64,000 bases of DNA from JBDTSW01 sp963758845 (GCA_963758845.1 CAVWWX010000002.1:248001-312000); one strand, 5' to 3'. Counted from the stretch's first letter, positions 54,076 to 62,271 are shown. The notes: generated from the letters alone by a model not told the origin. Numbers and translations: made by a program.

Positions 54076-55323
54076 CTAGAGGCGCACGAGGTGCTCGGCC
54101 TCGATCCCGCGGGTGACCCCGCGGAAGTCGACGACCAGCGGCGCGCCGGCGACGATCTGCTCGAGGTCGAACTCCGGATGCGCGGTGACGATGCAGGCGA
54201 CGTCGCAGCCGGCGAGCGCGTCGGCCAAAGGCTGCGAGGAGAGCCCCAGCTCGCTCAGCTCGGGCACGTGCGGGTCGTGGTAGGAGATCTCGGCGCCCAG
54301 CTCGGCCAGGAGGCGCCCGATCTTCAGCGCCGGCGCCTCGCGGATGTCGCCGACGCCGCCCTTGTAGGCCACGCCAAGCAGCAGCACACGCGAGCCCTTG
54401 ACCGGCCGCTCCACGTCGTTCAGCGCCCGCTGGACCCGGTCGACGCAGAAGTGCGGCTGGTTCTGGTTGATCTTCCCGGCAAGCTCGACGAACTCGGTGG
54501 GGAAGTCGTACTCGCGGGCCTTGAAGGCGAGGTAGAAGGGGTCCACGGGCAGGCAGTGGCCGCCCATGCCCGGGCCCGGGTCGAAGCGCATGAAGCCGAA
54601 GGGCTTGGTCGCGGCGGCGTCGATCACCTCCCAGATGTCGATCTCCATGCGGTCGCAGAGGATCGCCAGCTCGTTGACCAGCGCGATGTTGACCGACCGG
54701 AAGATGTTCTCGAGCAGCTTCGCCAGCTCGGCCGCCTCGGGGGTCGAGACGGCGATCACCTCGTCGCAGATCACCTCGTAGAGCTCGACCGCGCGGTCGC
54801 GGCACGCCTCGGTCAGGCCGCCCACGATCTTCGGCGTGGTTCGGATCGTGTGGTCGGTGCGGCCCGGATCGACGCGCTCGGGCGAGAAGGCCAGGTGGAA
54901 CTCGCGGCCGGCCGCAAGGCCCGACTCCTCGAGGATCGGCCGCAGCCGGTCGCGGGTGGTGCCGGGGTAGGTGGTGGACTCCAACACCACCAGCTGGCCC
55001 TCGCGCAGGATCGGTGACAGCGAGGTTGCGGCGTCGACGATGTAGGACAGGTCGGGCTCGCGCTGGTTGGCCAGTGGCGTTGGCACGCAGATCACGAGCG
55101 CGTCGCAGGCGCCGAGGTGCTCGTAGGTGGTGGTGGCGGTGAACCGTTCGGCGATCCCCCTGACCGCCTCCGAGGGAACGTCCTCGATGTCGGACTCCGA
55201 GCGGCGCAGCCGCTCGACGCGGCGCGAGTCGGTGTCGACGCCGATCACGTCGTGGCCCTCGTCGGCGAACGCAACCGCCAGCGGCAGGCCCACGTACCCC
55301 AGCCCGATGATTCCGACCTTCAT
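54076..55323 (-). CDS. Nucleotide-sugar (UDP-GlcNAc/ManNAc-type) 6-dehydrogenase, WbpA/WecC-like
   Basis: 415 residues. GIIGLGYVGLPLAVAFADEG is the NAD site, VVLESTTYPGTTRDRLRPIL and AFSPERVDPG follow, and the catalytic Cys is in GPGMGGHCLPVDPFYLAFKA. The STTYPGTT and GHCxPVDPxYL forms place it with the WbpA/WecC group, rather than Ugd, so it probably oxidises the C6 of a UDP-N-acetylhexosamine to the uronate. The ATG overlaps the stop of the small upstream gene (ATGA). Confidence 0.85.
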   Translation of the reverse strand: MKVGIIGLGYVGLPLAVAFADEGHDVIGVDTDSRRVERLRRSESDIEDVPSEAVRGIAERFTATTTYEHLGACDALVICVPTPLANQREPDLSYIVDAATSLSPILREGQLVVLESTTYPGTTRDRLRPILEESGLAAGREFHLAFSPERVDPGRTDHTIRTTPKIVGGLTEACRDRAVELYEVICDEVIAVSTPEAAELAKLLENIFRSVNIALVNELAILCDRMEIDIWEVIDAAATKPFGFMRFDPGPGMGGHCLPVDPFYLAFKAREYDFPTEFVELAGKINQNQPHFCVDRVQRALNDVERPVKGSRVLLLGVAYKGGVGDIREAPALKIGRLLAELGAEISYHDPHVPELSELGLSSQPLADALAGCDVACIVTAHPEFDLEQIVAGAPLVVDFRGVTRGIEAEHLVRL

Positions 55324-55703
55324 GGCGCCGTGATTGTAGGAGCGGCGAGGCCCGTTATCGCGGCGGCGAGGGCGCTCGTATCCAGGGTTGCGCCCAGGGT
55401 CTCGTCGGCCAGGCGCGACAGCACCGGCTCGTCGGCTTGGCCGCTCGCGACCCAGGCGGTTGGCACGCCCAGCTTCACGGCTGTCAGCGCCGCGGCGAGG
55501 GCGCCGTCGCCCTCGCCCACGATCAGAGCGGCGTCGGCGGCACCCTCGGACAGGGCGGCCTCGGCCGCGCGCAGCCCGGCCGCCAGCTCGCCCACGGGGC
55601 CCTCCGCGGGCGGGGGGGCGACCCGCTCGACCGCGAGCCCCTCAGCCGCGAGAGCGGCGGCGAGCCCGGAGTCGGAGCCCTCCTCGAACACCGTCAACCG
55701 CAT
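55320..55703 (-). CDS. Small protein resembling the N-lobe of UDP-GlcNAc 2-epimerase (tentative)
   Basis: 127 residues from ATG 55703, which lies seven bases after TAGGCT; an upstream ATG at 55709 is less likely. The stretch ALIVGEGDGALAAALTAVKL, GVPTAWVASGQADE recalls the LVxGDTxTxLAGALAAxKLGIPVAHVEAG region of WecB, with the key Asp of GDT replaced by GEGD. A full WecB is about 370 residues. It overlaps the start of the dehydrogenase, which acts on the product of that epimerase in the ManNAcA pathway. It may be a decayed or regulatory derivative. Confidence 0.4.
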   Translation of the reverse strand: MRLTVFEEGSDSGLAAALAAEGLAVERVAPPPAEGPVGELAAGLRAAEAALSEGAADAALIVGEGDGALAAALTAVKLGVPTAWVASGQADEPVLSRLADETLGATLDTSALAAAITGLAAPTITAP

Positions 55704-55710
55704 GGACATC

Positions 55711-55716
55711 AGCCTA
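55711..55716 (-). promoter_or_regulatory. Putative -10 of the small protein/dehydrogenase operon
   Basis: TAGGCT on the minus strand, seven bases before ATG 55703. Confidence 0.4.
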
Positions 55717-56027
55717 CGGCCCCCATCCGTCGCATCCCCGGGGTCCGTCGCGAGGCACCCGAATGGGCCTTTCTTGAGTATTCACGCCAAGAAAATGGTA
55801 CGAAAACCAGCCCATTTGACCGTCACGACGGATAGGCTTTCCTTTCCATGAAGCGGATTCTCGCCCCTTGGAACGCAGGCGTCAGTGCCGCCAAGCACCT
55901 TCGCTGGTTTCTGAGCTACCAGATCTCCGGCGAAACCCGCTCCTCCCGCTAGCCGTTTCGGCGGTACGGCCCTTTTGCTGCGCCGGTCCGGCAGAATCCC
56001 GGCTTCAACTACTGACGGGAGTAAGGG
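55717..56027. other. Lower-G+C intergenic island
   Basis: 311 bases between the 55703 gene and the SDR at 56028. It includes an A/T-richer tract around 55770-55850, with TTGAGT and TTGACC but no well-spaced -10. The only open frame that looks real is the 34-residue ORF listed separately. Confidence 0.4.
55848..55952 (+). CDS. Possible 34-residue small protein
   Basis: The ORF MKRILAPWNAGVSAAKHLRW continues FLSYQISGETRSSR, stop TAG 55952. The nearby A/T-rich leader and two Trp-containing, basic segments give it a composition unlike random high-G+C frames. No recognised family, and the RBS is weak (CTTTCC before the ATG). Confidence 0.3.
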   Translation: MKRILAPWNAGVSAAKHLRWFLSYQISGETRSSR

Positions 56028-56927
56028 ATGGCCAAGGAGCCGCGTTCAATTCAGGGCAGGGTAGTCGCGATCACGGGCGGGGCCCGGGGGATCGGCAAGG
56101 CGACCGCAGAGGCGCTCGCACGCAAGGGAGCACGGGTCGCGATCGGCGACCTCGACGCGGACCTCGCGGCGCAGACGGCCGCCGGCCTGGCGGGCGAGGC
56201 GGTCGGGCTCGAGCTCGACGTGACCAACCGCGAGTCGTTCGCCGACTTCCTGGCTCAGGTCGAGGAGCGGGTCGGCCCGCTCGACGTGATCATCAACAAC
56301 GCGGGGATCATGCCGCTCGGCAACTTCGTCGACGAGGACGACGCCACCGCCGTCCGGATGATCGACATCAACCTCCACGGCGTGATCTACGGGATGAAGC
56401 TCGCGCTGCCCGGCATGCTGCGGCGCAACACCGGCCACATCGTCAACATCGCCTCCCAGGCGGGCAAGGCCGGCCTCCCCGGCGGCGCCACCTACTGCGC
56501 CACCAAGCACGCGGTCGTGGGGCTCAGCGAGGCGGTCCGCGCCGAGATCCGCGAGACCGACATCGAGGTCTCGTGCGTGATGCCGGCCGTGGTCAACACC
56601 GAGCTGGGCTCGGGCCTCGTCGAGTCGCGCGGTGTGAAGGTCAGCCAGCCCGAGGACGTCGCCACCGAGATCGTGCGGGCGCTCGAGTACCCGAAGTTCG
56701 ACGTGTTCGTGCCGCGCGGGTCGGGCGCTGTCTACCAGATCGCCGCGGTGCTCCCGCGTCGCGCCCGCGAGGCGATGGCCCGGGTTATGAAGGGCGACGA
56801 GGTCCTCGCCAACCCCGACACCGGCGCCCGTGCCGCCTACGAGGCGCGCGCAGCACGCTCCGAGCCCGGGATGGAGCCCGAGGCGGTCGAGGACGCCGAG
56901 GACTCGGTCGAGTCGAAGTCGGCGTAG
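56028..56927 (+). CDS. Short-chain dehydrogenase/reductase
   Basis: 299 residues. AITGGARGIGKATAEALARK (NAD(P) site), NAGIMPLGNF, IVNIASQAGKAGLPG with the catalytic Ser, and YCATKHAVVGLSEAV (YxxxK). The C-terminal extension EAVEDAEDSVESKSA is acidic and disordered-looking. The ATG is preceded by GGGAG. The substrate is unknown; similar enzymes act on acyl or retinol-like alcohols. It converges with the 2-hydroxyacid dehydrogenase. Confidence 0.85.
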   Translation: MAKEPRSIQGRVVAITGGARGIGKATAEALARKGARVAIGDLDADLAAQTAAGLAGEAVGLELDVTNRESFADFLAQVEERVGPLDVIINNAGIMPLGNFVDEDDATAVRMIDINLHGVIYGMKLALPGMLRRNTGHIVNIASQAGKAGLPGGATYCATKHAVVGLSEAVRAEIRETDIEVSCVMPAVVNTELGSGLVESRGVKVSQPEDVATEIVRALEYPKFDVFVPRGSGAVYQIAAVLPRRAREAMARVMKGDEVLANPDTGARAAYEARAARSEPGMEPEAVEDAEDSVESKSA

Positions 56928-56931
56928 CGGT

Positions 56932-57888
56932 TCAGGAAACGCGGTTCGGTGGCTCGGCGCCGCGCAGGACCGCGAGCACGTTCTCGGCGGCGGTGCGCGC
57001 CATCGCGTCGCGCGCCCGGTGCGTGGCCGATCCGATGTGCGGAAGCAACGTGACCCGGGGCGCCCTCAAGAGCGCCTCGGGCACGGCCGGCTCGCCCTCG
57101 TAGACGTCGAGCCCGGCGCCGCCGAGGTGACCGCCCTCGAGCGCGGTCGCGAGGGCGTCCGCGTCCAGGATCGGTCCGCGCGCGGTGTTGACGATGATCG
57201 CGTGCGGCAGCATCGCCGCCAGCTCGGGCGCCCCGATCAGCCGGTGGGTCTCCTCGGAGGCCGGGACGTGGAGCGAGACGACGTCGGCGCGCGCCAGCGC
57301 CTCGGTCAGCTCCGCCCGCTCGGCGCCCAGCCCCTCCTCCAGCTCAGGCTTGGAGGAGCGCGCCACATAGAGGAGATGGCCCGCCAGGGGGCGGACCAGC
57401 TCGGCGTAGCGGCGCCCGATCCGGCCCGCGCCGACCACCGCGAAGGTGGCGTCGCTCAGCTCGAGACCCAGGTAGGCACCCGGGTCCCAGCCGGTCCAGC
57501 GCCCCTCGCGCAGGTCGCCCTCGGCGGCGGTGGTGCCGCGGGCCGCGGCCAGGGTCAGCGCCAGCGCCAGCTCGGCGGTGGCGTTAGTGAGCACGTCAGG
57601 GGTGTTGGTGACAGGGATGCCGCGGGCGCCGCAGGCGTCGAAGTCCACGTTGTCGGTGCCGACGGCGAAGTTGGCGACGACGCGGAGGCCGTCGCCTGCG
57701 GCGTCGAGGAGGTCTCCGTCCACCCTCACGGTCGGGTCGGCGACGATCGCGTTGACGCCGGGGGCCAGCTCCAGGAGGCCCTCCGGAGTCGAGTCCAGGC
57801 CTCCCTCCCGCAGCTCGGCCTCCGCCTCCAGGAGCTCACGCCCGGCCGGCAGCAACACGCGGGCGATGAGGACTACGGGCTTCGCCAT
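56932..57888 (-). CDS. D-2-hydroxyacid dehydrogenase (glyoxylate reductase-like)
   Basis: 318 residues. Substrate-domain start VVLIARVLLPAGRELLEAEA, NAD site FAVVGAGRIGRRYAELVRPL, and the catalytic Arg (IIVNTARGPILDADALATAL), Glu (DVYEGEPAVPEALL) and His (VTLLPHIGSATHRARDAMAR) are all present. It reduces glyoxylate, hydroxypyruvate or a similar 2-oxoacid. TAGCCT six bases before the ATG gives a likely leaderless start. Confidence 0.87.
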   Translation of the reverse strand: MAKPVVLIARVLLPAGRELLEAEAELREGGLDSTPEGLLELAPGVNAIVADPTVRVDGDLLDAAGDGLRVVANFAVGTDNVDFDACGARGIPVTNTPDVLTNATAELALALTLAAARGTTAAEGDLREGRWTGWDPGAYLGLELSDATFAVVGAGRIGRRYAELVRPLAGHLLYVARSSKPELEEGLGAERAELTEALARADVVSLHVPASEETHRLIGAPELAAMLPHAIIVNTARGPILDADALATALEGGHLGGAGLDVYEGEPAVPEALLRAPRVTLLPHIGSATHRARDAMARTAAENVLAVLRGAEPPNRVS

Positions 57889-57894
57889 GGCGGA

Positions 57895-57900
57895 AGGCTA
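57895..57900 (-). promoter_or_regulatory. Putative -10 of the D-2-hydroxyacid dehydrogenase
   Basis: TAGCCT on the minus strand, six bases before ATG 57888, overlapping the stop codon of the upstream ATL gene. Confidence 0.4.
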
Positions 57901-58182
57901 CGCCCTGTCGCCCGGGACGAAGGCCACGGCCATGTCGACCCGCCGCCCGCGGAACGGCGTGCCCTCCCGCTCGAGCAGGCGGCGCTGGCGCTCGCCCTTC
58001 GCCAGCGATCCGTCGGCGCGGACGATCCGCTGCCACGGCACCGATGGGTCATCGCAGCGCGCCATCACCGCGCCGGCGAACCGCGGCGCCTGCGGGCAGA
58101 GCTCGCTGTAGGTGGTGACGAAGCCGAGCGGGACTCTCCGGGCTCGCCGTAACACCTGGTTCTCGAGCGGCGAGGCGACCAC
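57898..58182 (-). CDS. Alkyltransferase-like protein (ATL), MGMT family
   Basis: 94 residues from GTG 58182. It has the MGMT DNA-binding fold (VLRRARRVPLGFVTTYSELC, APRFAGAVMARC), but the active-site PCHR is PWQRIVRADGSLAKG: Trp replaces the alkyl-accepting Cys, as in Atl proteins. Such proteins bind O6-alkylguanine and recruit nucleotide excision repair. The N-terminal methyltransferase domain is absent. The gene is four codons behind the MmcQ/YjbR gene. Confidence 0.8.
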   Translation of the reverse strand: MVASPLENQVLRRARRVPLGFVTTYSELCPQAPRFAGAVMARCDDPSVPWQRIVRADGSLAKGERQRRLLEREGTPFRGRRVDMAVAFVPGDRA

Positions 58183-58190
58183 GGTGACCG

Positions 58191-58538
58191 CTAGCCCTCC
58201 GAGCCCTCCAGGTATGCCTTCGCCACCCGCTTCGGGGCCTTGCGAAGCCACGCCTCGATGATCTGTTCGCGCAGCATCTCGGGGTCGACGGTGGCCAGGC
58301 GGACCAGCATCGCCGGGTAGTCCTGGTAGTGCGGGGTGATGTGGAACATCTCGGGCTCGGACTGCATCAGCGCCTCGCGCTCGAGCATGTCGACCATCAG
58401 CACGATGTCCTCTCCGTCCTCGCGCAGGCGGCAGAAGCCCTTGCCCCGGACCTTCAGCGAGGGGGTACTGAACCAGGTGCTCTCCTCCACCTCGGGGAGC
58501 TCGAGGCCGATTCGCTTCACGTCCTCCCAAGTCGCCAC
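58191..58538 (-). CDS. MmcQ/YjbR family protein
   Basis: 115 residues from GTG 58538. WEDVKRIGLELPEVEESTWF, KGFCRLREDGEDIVLMVDML and MFHITPHYQDYPAMLVRLAT fit the YjbR/CyaY-like fold. Family members are proposed DNA-binding proteins; the function is not established. It is divergent from the GST-like gene, with 27 bases between them. Confidence 0.78.
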   Translation of the reverse strand: MATWEDVKRIGLELPEVEESTWFSTPSLKVRGKGFCRLREDGEDIVLMVDMLEREALMQSEPEMFHITPHYQDYPAMLVRLATVDPEMLREQIIEAWLRKAPKRVAKAYLEGSEG

Positions 58539-58565
58539 GACGCCCGGTTGTACAGAATCAGGGAT

Positions 58566-59189
58566 GTGATCCGCCTCTACCGCGCCGAGTGGTCGACCAA
58601 CTGCGAGCGGGTCGGCCTGGCCCTCGCCCAGAAGCGCCTTCAGATCGAGTCGGTCGTGATCGAGTACTCCGATCGCTCGGCCGTACAGAAGGTGAGCGGC
58701 CAGGGCCTGGTGCCCGTGATCGACGACGAGGGCACGGTCGTCGCCGACTCGACCGAGATCCTCCGCTACCTGGAGGGGCGCTACCCGGAGCCGGAGCTGT
58801 TCCCGCTCGACCCCGCCGCCCGCGAGGAGGTCGACGAGTTCATCGCCTGGTTCAACGACGAGTGGAAGGGGGTCGCCAACGGGCTCGAGGAACAGCTCGA
58901 ACGCGACCAGCCGGACGCCGCCGAGGTCGACCGCCTCGCGGCGACCCTCCAGGAGCACCTCGGCCGCTTCGAGGGGATGCTCGCCGGTGGCCAGGACTTC
59001 CTGATCGGCGAAGTCCTGGGCGCCGCCGACTGCATCGCCTACCCGTTCCTGAAGTACGCGCTGGCGCGCGACCCCGCCGACACCGAGCCCTTCCACGTGA
59101 TCCTCGACGAGCACCAGACCCTCGGGCCCGAGCACACCCGCCTGGCGACCTGGATCGAGCGCGTCAGCGGCCTGCCGCAGGCGTACTGA
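58566..59189 (+). CDS. Glutathione S-transferase-like protein
   Basis: 207 residues from GTG 58566. The thioredoxin-like N-domain starts VIRLYRAEWSTNCERVGLAL (Cys/Ser near the GSH site) and LVPVIDDEGTVVADSTEILR (cis-Pro and the GSH-binding DST), then the helical C-domain LAGGQDFLIGEVLGAADCIA. Actinobacteria rarely make glutathione, so the thiol cofactor may differ. It ends next to tRNA-Lys. Confidence 0.75.
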   Translation: MIRLYRAEWSTNCERVGLALAQKRLQIESVVIEYSDRSAVQKVSGQGLVPVIDDEGTVVADSTEILRYLEGRYPEPELFPLDPAAREEVDEFIAWFNDEWKGVANGLEEQLERDQPDAAEVDRLAATLQEHLGRFEGMLAGGQDFLIGEVLGAADCIAYPFLKYALARDPADTEPFHVILDEHQTLGPEHTRLATWIERVSGLPQAY

Positions 59190-59202
59190 GCGGGGAAGGC
59201 GA

Positions 59203-59275
59203 TGGGCCGTACAGGGATCGAACCTGTGACCTTGAGATTAAGAGTCTCCTGCTCTACCAGCTGAGCTAACGGCCC
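59203..59275 (-). tRNA. tRNA-Lys (CTT)
   Basis: 73 bases with acceptor GGGCCGT/ACGGCCC and discriminator A, anticodon loop CTCTTAA giving CTT, D-arm GCTCAGCTGGTAGAGC and T-loop GGTTCGATCCC. CCA is not encoded. Confidence 0.96.
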
Positions 59276-59287
59276 GGGCGCGGAAGA

Positions 59288-60679
59288 TTAGCTGCCCGAA
59301 GCGGGGTCGCCGGCTCCGTTGGGGAGCTCGATCCAGACGTCGGTGTCCTGCCCCTCATGGGCGATGCCGGCGGCGCCGCCATGAGCCGCTGCGATCGTGG
59401 CGACGATCGCGAGGCCAAGGCCCACGCCGCCGCGGCCGCGGGCGGGATCCGCGCGCGCGAAGCGGTCGAACGCCTGCGCTGCGAAGTCGCCGGGAAAGCC
59501 GGCGCCGGAGTCCGCCACGTGGAGGCGAACGGCGCCGGCGGTCGACTCGGCCCACAGGCGCACATCGCCCTCACCGTGGCGAAGGGCGTTGTCGACGACG
59601 TTCGTGAGCGCCTGCTCGAGGCGCAGACGGTCGCCCTCAAGGCGGAGCTCTGCCCCGCCACCGATCAGCAGGGACCGCCCGGTGTCGGCGGCCCGCGCGG
59701 TGAACCGCTCGCGGACTGTCTCCAGCAACTCGCCCGCACGCAACTCCTCGGGCGCCAGCGCCAGCTTGCCCTGTTCGGAGCGTGCGACGACCAGGAGGTC
59801 CTCCGCAAGCTGGACCAGTCGGTCGACCTCGCCCAGCGCCGAGTTGATCGCCTGGCGCAGCTCGTCCTCGCTGCGCCCGTAGCGAAGCGCGAGCTCCAGC
59901 TCGGAGCGGTGCAGCGTCAGCGGGGTGCGGAGCTCGTGGGCCGCGTCGTCGGTGAACCGCCGCTCGCGCTCAATCGCCGCGTCCAGCCGGGCAAGCATCT
60001 CGTTCAACGTCTCCCCCAGGCGCGTCAGCTCGTCGCCGGCCGGGGGCACCGGCAGGCGCTCGTCGGGGCCGCCGGCCGAGATCGTCTCGGCGCGCCGGCG
60101 CATCGACTCGACCGGGCGCAGGGCCCCCGCGGCGGCCCCGTAGCCGGCCAGCGAGGCAAGGAGCAGCGCTACCGGCCCGCCGATCAGCAGCGTCGTCGCC
60201 AGGCTCGAGAGCGCCTCGCGGCGGTCGTCGAGCGAGGAGCCCACCACGGCGACCACCGTCTCGCCGCCCGCGTCCACCGGCGTCGCCAGGAGCCTGGCCC
60301 GCCCCTCGACGCCCGGGAGGCTGTCGCGCTCGAAGAACGTCGGCTCGGCGAGCGCCGCCTGGACCGCGGCGGGATCGAGCACCGGGCTGCCCTCCAGCTG
60401 CGGCGTCGAGTCGAGCACCTCGCCGTCGCCCGAGAGCACCTGCGCGAAGCTCTCCTCGGCCTCGATCAGCTGCACGCCGCGCGAGCCCTCGAGCGCCGAG
60501 CTCGACGCCTGGACAAGGGCCGAGATCTCCCCGCCGCGGGTGCGCAGCCCGTTGTCGATCGACTCGTCGAGCTGATCGCCCAGGCGCAGGTAGAGGAACA
60601 GGCCGACCGCGATGAAAACGACCGTCATCACCGCCGCGAACACCAGCGTCACCCGCAGCCGGATCGGCATCTGGCTCAT
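59288..60679 (-). CDS. Two-component sensor histidine kinase
   Basis: 463 residues. TM1 (LVFAAVMTVVFIAVGLFLYL), extracellular sensor, TM2 near residue 165 (LLIGGPVALLLASLAGYGAA), HAMP (LRPVESMRRRAETISAGGPD), HisKA with the phospho-His in DDAAHELRTPLTL, then ATPase N-box (LTNVVDNALRHGEG), G1 (VADSGAGFPGDFAA) and G2 (GRGGVGLGLAIVATIAAAHG). It overlaps the response-regulator stop (ATGA). The stimulus is unknown; the sensor domain has no recognisable fold. Confidence 0.9.
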   Translation of the reverse strand: MSQMPIRLRVTLVFAAVMTVVFIAVGLFLYLRLGDQLDESIDNGLRTRGGEISALVQASSSALEGSRGVQLIEAEESFAQVLSGDGEVLDSTPQLEGSPVLDPAAVQAALAEPTFFERDSLPGVEGRARLLATPVDAGGETVVAVVGSSLDDRREALSSLATTLLIGGPVALLLASLAGYGAAAGALRPVESMRRRAETISAGGPDERLPVPPAGDELTRLGETLNEMLARLDAAIERERRFTDDAAHELRTPLTLHRSELELALRYGRSEDELRQAINSALGEVDRLVQLAEDLLVVARSEQGKLALAPEELRAGELLETVRERFTARAADTGRSLLIGGGAELRLEGDRLRLEQALTNVVDNALRHGEGDVRLWAESTAGAVRLHVADSGAGFPGDFAAQAFDRFARADPARGRGGVGLGLAIVATIAAAHGGAAGIAHEGQDTDVWIELPNGAGDPASGS

Positions 60680-61356
60680 CGGCCACCGTCCGTGCGCAGC
60701 CGGTAGCCGGCGCCGCGCACCGTCTCGATCGACTCGACCCCGAACGGCCGGTCGATCTTCTTGCGCAGGAAGCGGATGTACGCGTCGACGACGTTCGAGC
60801 GGTTCTCATAGTCGTAATCCCAGGCGTGCTCGAGGAGCTGGAACCGCGACAGCACCTCGCCCGGGCGGCGCATGAAGGTCTCGAGGACGGCGAACTCCTT
60901 GGCCGACAGCTCGACCTCGGCATCGCCCCGCCACACCTGGCGGGTGGCGGGGTCGAGGGCGAGGTCGCCCACGGTGATCCGAGTCGGGCGCTCGCCGCTG
61001 CCGCGGCGAAACAGCGCCCGCAGCCGCGCCAGGAGCTCGGCGTAGGAGAAGGGCTTGGTCAGGTAGTCGTCGGCGCCGCGGTCGAGGCCCGCGACGCGGT
61101 CGCGCACGCTGTCGCGGGCGGTCAGCATCAGGATCGGCGACCACACGCTCGCCTCGCGCAGGCGCCGGCAGACTTCGAAGCCGTCGATGCCCGGCAGCAT
61201 CACGTCGAGGACGATCGCGTCGTAGTCGGTGGCCTCGGCGCGCGGCACGGCGTCCTCGCCGTTCGCCACGACGTCCACGGCGAAGCCCTCGCGCTCGAGC
61301 CCGCGGCGGATCAGCCCGGACAGCTTGGTGTCGTCGTCGACGATCAGGAGGCGCAT
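60676..61356 (-). CDS. OmpR/PhoB-family response regulator
   Basis: 226 residues. Receiver with Asp8 and Asp9, phospho-acceptor Asp51 (AIVLDVMLPGIDG), Thr/Lys in TARDSVRD and LTKPFSYAELLARL. C-terminal winged helix (DLALDPATRQVWRGDAEVEL, SAKEFAVLETFMRRPGEVLS, VDAYIRFLRKKIDRPFGVES). The start ATG 61356 fits better than 61365. Pairs with the overlapping kinase gene, probably autoregulating through the repeat at 61380-61397. Confidence 0.9.
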   Translation of the reverse strand: MRLLIVDDDTKLSGLIRRGLEREGFAVDVVANGEDAVPRAEATDYDAIVLDVMLPGIDGFEVCRRLREASVWSPILMLTARDSVRDRVAGLDRGADDYLTKPFSYAELLARLRALFRRGSGERPTRITVGDLALDPATRQVWRGDAEVELSAKEFAVLETFMRRPGEVLSRFQLLEHAWDYDYENRSNVVDAYIRFLRKKIDRPFGVESIETVRGAGYRLRTDGGR

Positions 61357-61379
61357 CGCAGGCAAGCCTGAGCAGCCTT

Positions 61380-61397
61380 CATGAAAGCCGCATGAAA
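61380..61397. promoter_or_regulatory. Direct heptamer repeat upstream of the response-regulator gene
   Basis: CATGAAA at 61380-61386 and 61391-61397 (period 11); on the coding strand TTTCATGCGGC TTTCATGAAGG. Tandem 7-base half sites one helical turn apart are the usual target of OmpR-family dimers. It is 24-41 bases before the ATG. Confidence 0.5.
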
Positions 61398-61434
61398 CCG
61401 CATCGGCGGCTCGGGCGAGCTGCCTGGCTCGGCC

Positions 61435-62253
61435 CTAGGGCGCGGTCTGCGGCAGGGCGCCGGTGTCGGTACCGAGCCCGCCGAAGGGGTTCTGGATCTG
61501 TGGATCCGCTTCCTCGCCGCCGCCGGCCCCCGAAGCGGCCTGCTGGGCCTTCACGTACTCGGCCGCGTCCTGCTCGAGCTTGTCGAGCTCCTTCTGAAGC
61601 CGCTCGCGCTGGTTGGGCTCGGCGCTCGCCAGGGCCTCCTGGACAGCCGCCTGGCCGCCCTTCGCGTCGCCGTCGAAGAAGAGGAAAGCGGCGAGCTGTG
61701 CGTAGGCGCCGGAGGTCTCGTCCTGTTCGGCAAGGAGGCGCTGCGTCGCGGCGGCGCCCGCGAGGTCGAGGCTGTCGGCGGGCGCCTGGACCTGGCAGAT
61801 CGGCAGCGGCGGCACGTAGGCGCACACCATCTGGCCGGCCACCTGCGGGTCGACCTGCTTCGGGTCCAGCTTCAGGAGCTGCTCCCACGAGTCGAGCGCG
61901 AGGTTCCATTCCGAGCGCGCCTCCTCGGTGAGGGTCGCCACCCCGGTCTCCTCGTCGAAGGACAGGTTCTCCTGGCCCGCGAGGTACCGGTAGCGCGCCA
62001 CGTCGGTCAGCGCCTTCTCGTCCTTGGGATCCTCGTCCAGCTGCTTCTCGGCCTCGTCGATCTGCTGCTCGTACGTCGACTCGACGTCATCGCCGCTGTC
62101 GTTGCCGCCGAGGCCGATCGCGTCGAAGATCCCGCCGCTGACGTCGGAGCCGATCCCGAACCCCACGAACGAGATGAAGAAGATGAACGCCAGGAAGCCG
62201 AACACGACCTGAACGACGCGCCGGCGCTTCCCGCTTCTGAGGTCGAATAGCAC
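61435..62253 (-). CDS. Membrane-anchored hypothetical protein with TPR-like C-terminus
   Basis: 272 residues from GTG 62253, eight bases after TACCCT. Basic N-terminus (MLFDLRSGKRRRVVQVVFGF), one TM (LAFIFFISFVGFGIGS), an acidic, Asp/Asn-rich linker, then helical segments with TPR-like spacing (DPKDEKALTDVARYRYLAGQ, NLALDSWEQLLKLDPKQVDP, AYAQLAAFLFFDGDAKGGQA). The tail NPFGGLGTDTGALPQTAP is flexible. It likely lies in the extracytoplasmic space. It is upstream of the two-component system and downstream of tatC. Confidence 0.6.
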   Translation of the reverse strand: MLFDLRSGKRRRVVQVVFGFLAFIFFISFVGFGIGSDVSGGIFDAIGLGGNDSGDDVESTYEQQIDEAEKQLDEDPKDEKALTDVARYRYLAGQENLSFDEETGVATLTEEARSEWNLALDSWEQLLKLDPKQVDPQVAGQMVCAYVPPLPICQVQAPADSLDLAGAAATQRLLAEQDETSGAYAQLAAFLFFDGDAKGGQAAVQEALASAEPNQRERLQKELDKLEQDAAEYVKAQQAASGAGGGEEADPQIQNPFGGLGTDTGALPQTAP

Positions 62254-62261
62254 GGCCGGGG

Positions 62262-62267
62262 AGGGTA
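62262..62267 (-). promoter_or_regulatory. Putative -10 of the 62253 gene
   Basis: TACCCT on the minus strand, eight bases before GTG 62253. Confidence 0.35.
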
Positions 62268-62271
62268 GCCG

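Noticed and set aside
55769..55815. Canonical sigma-70 promoter with TTGAGT or TTGACC before the small ORF
   Set aside because: No TANNNT hexamer at 16-18 base spacing follows either candidate.
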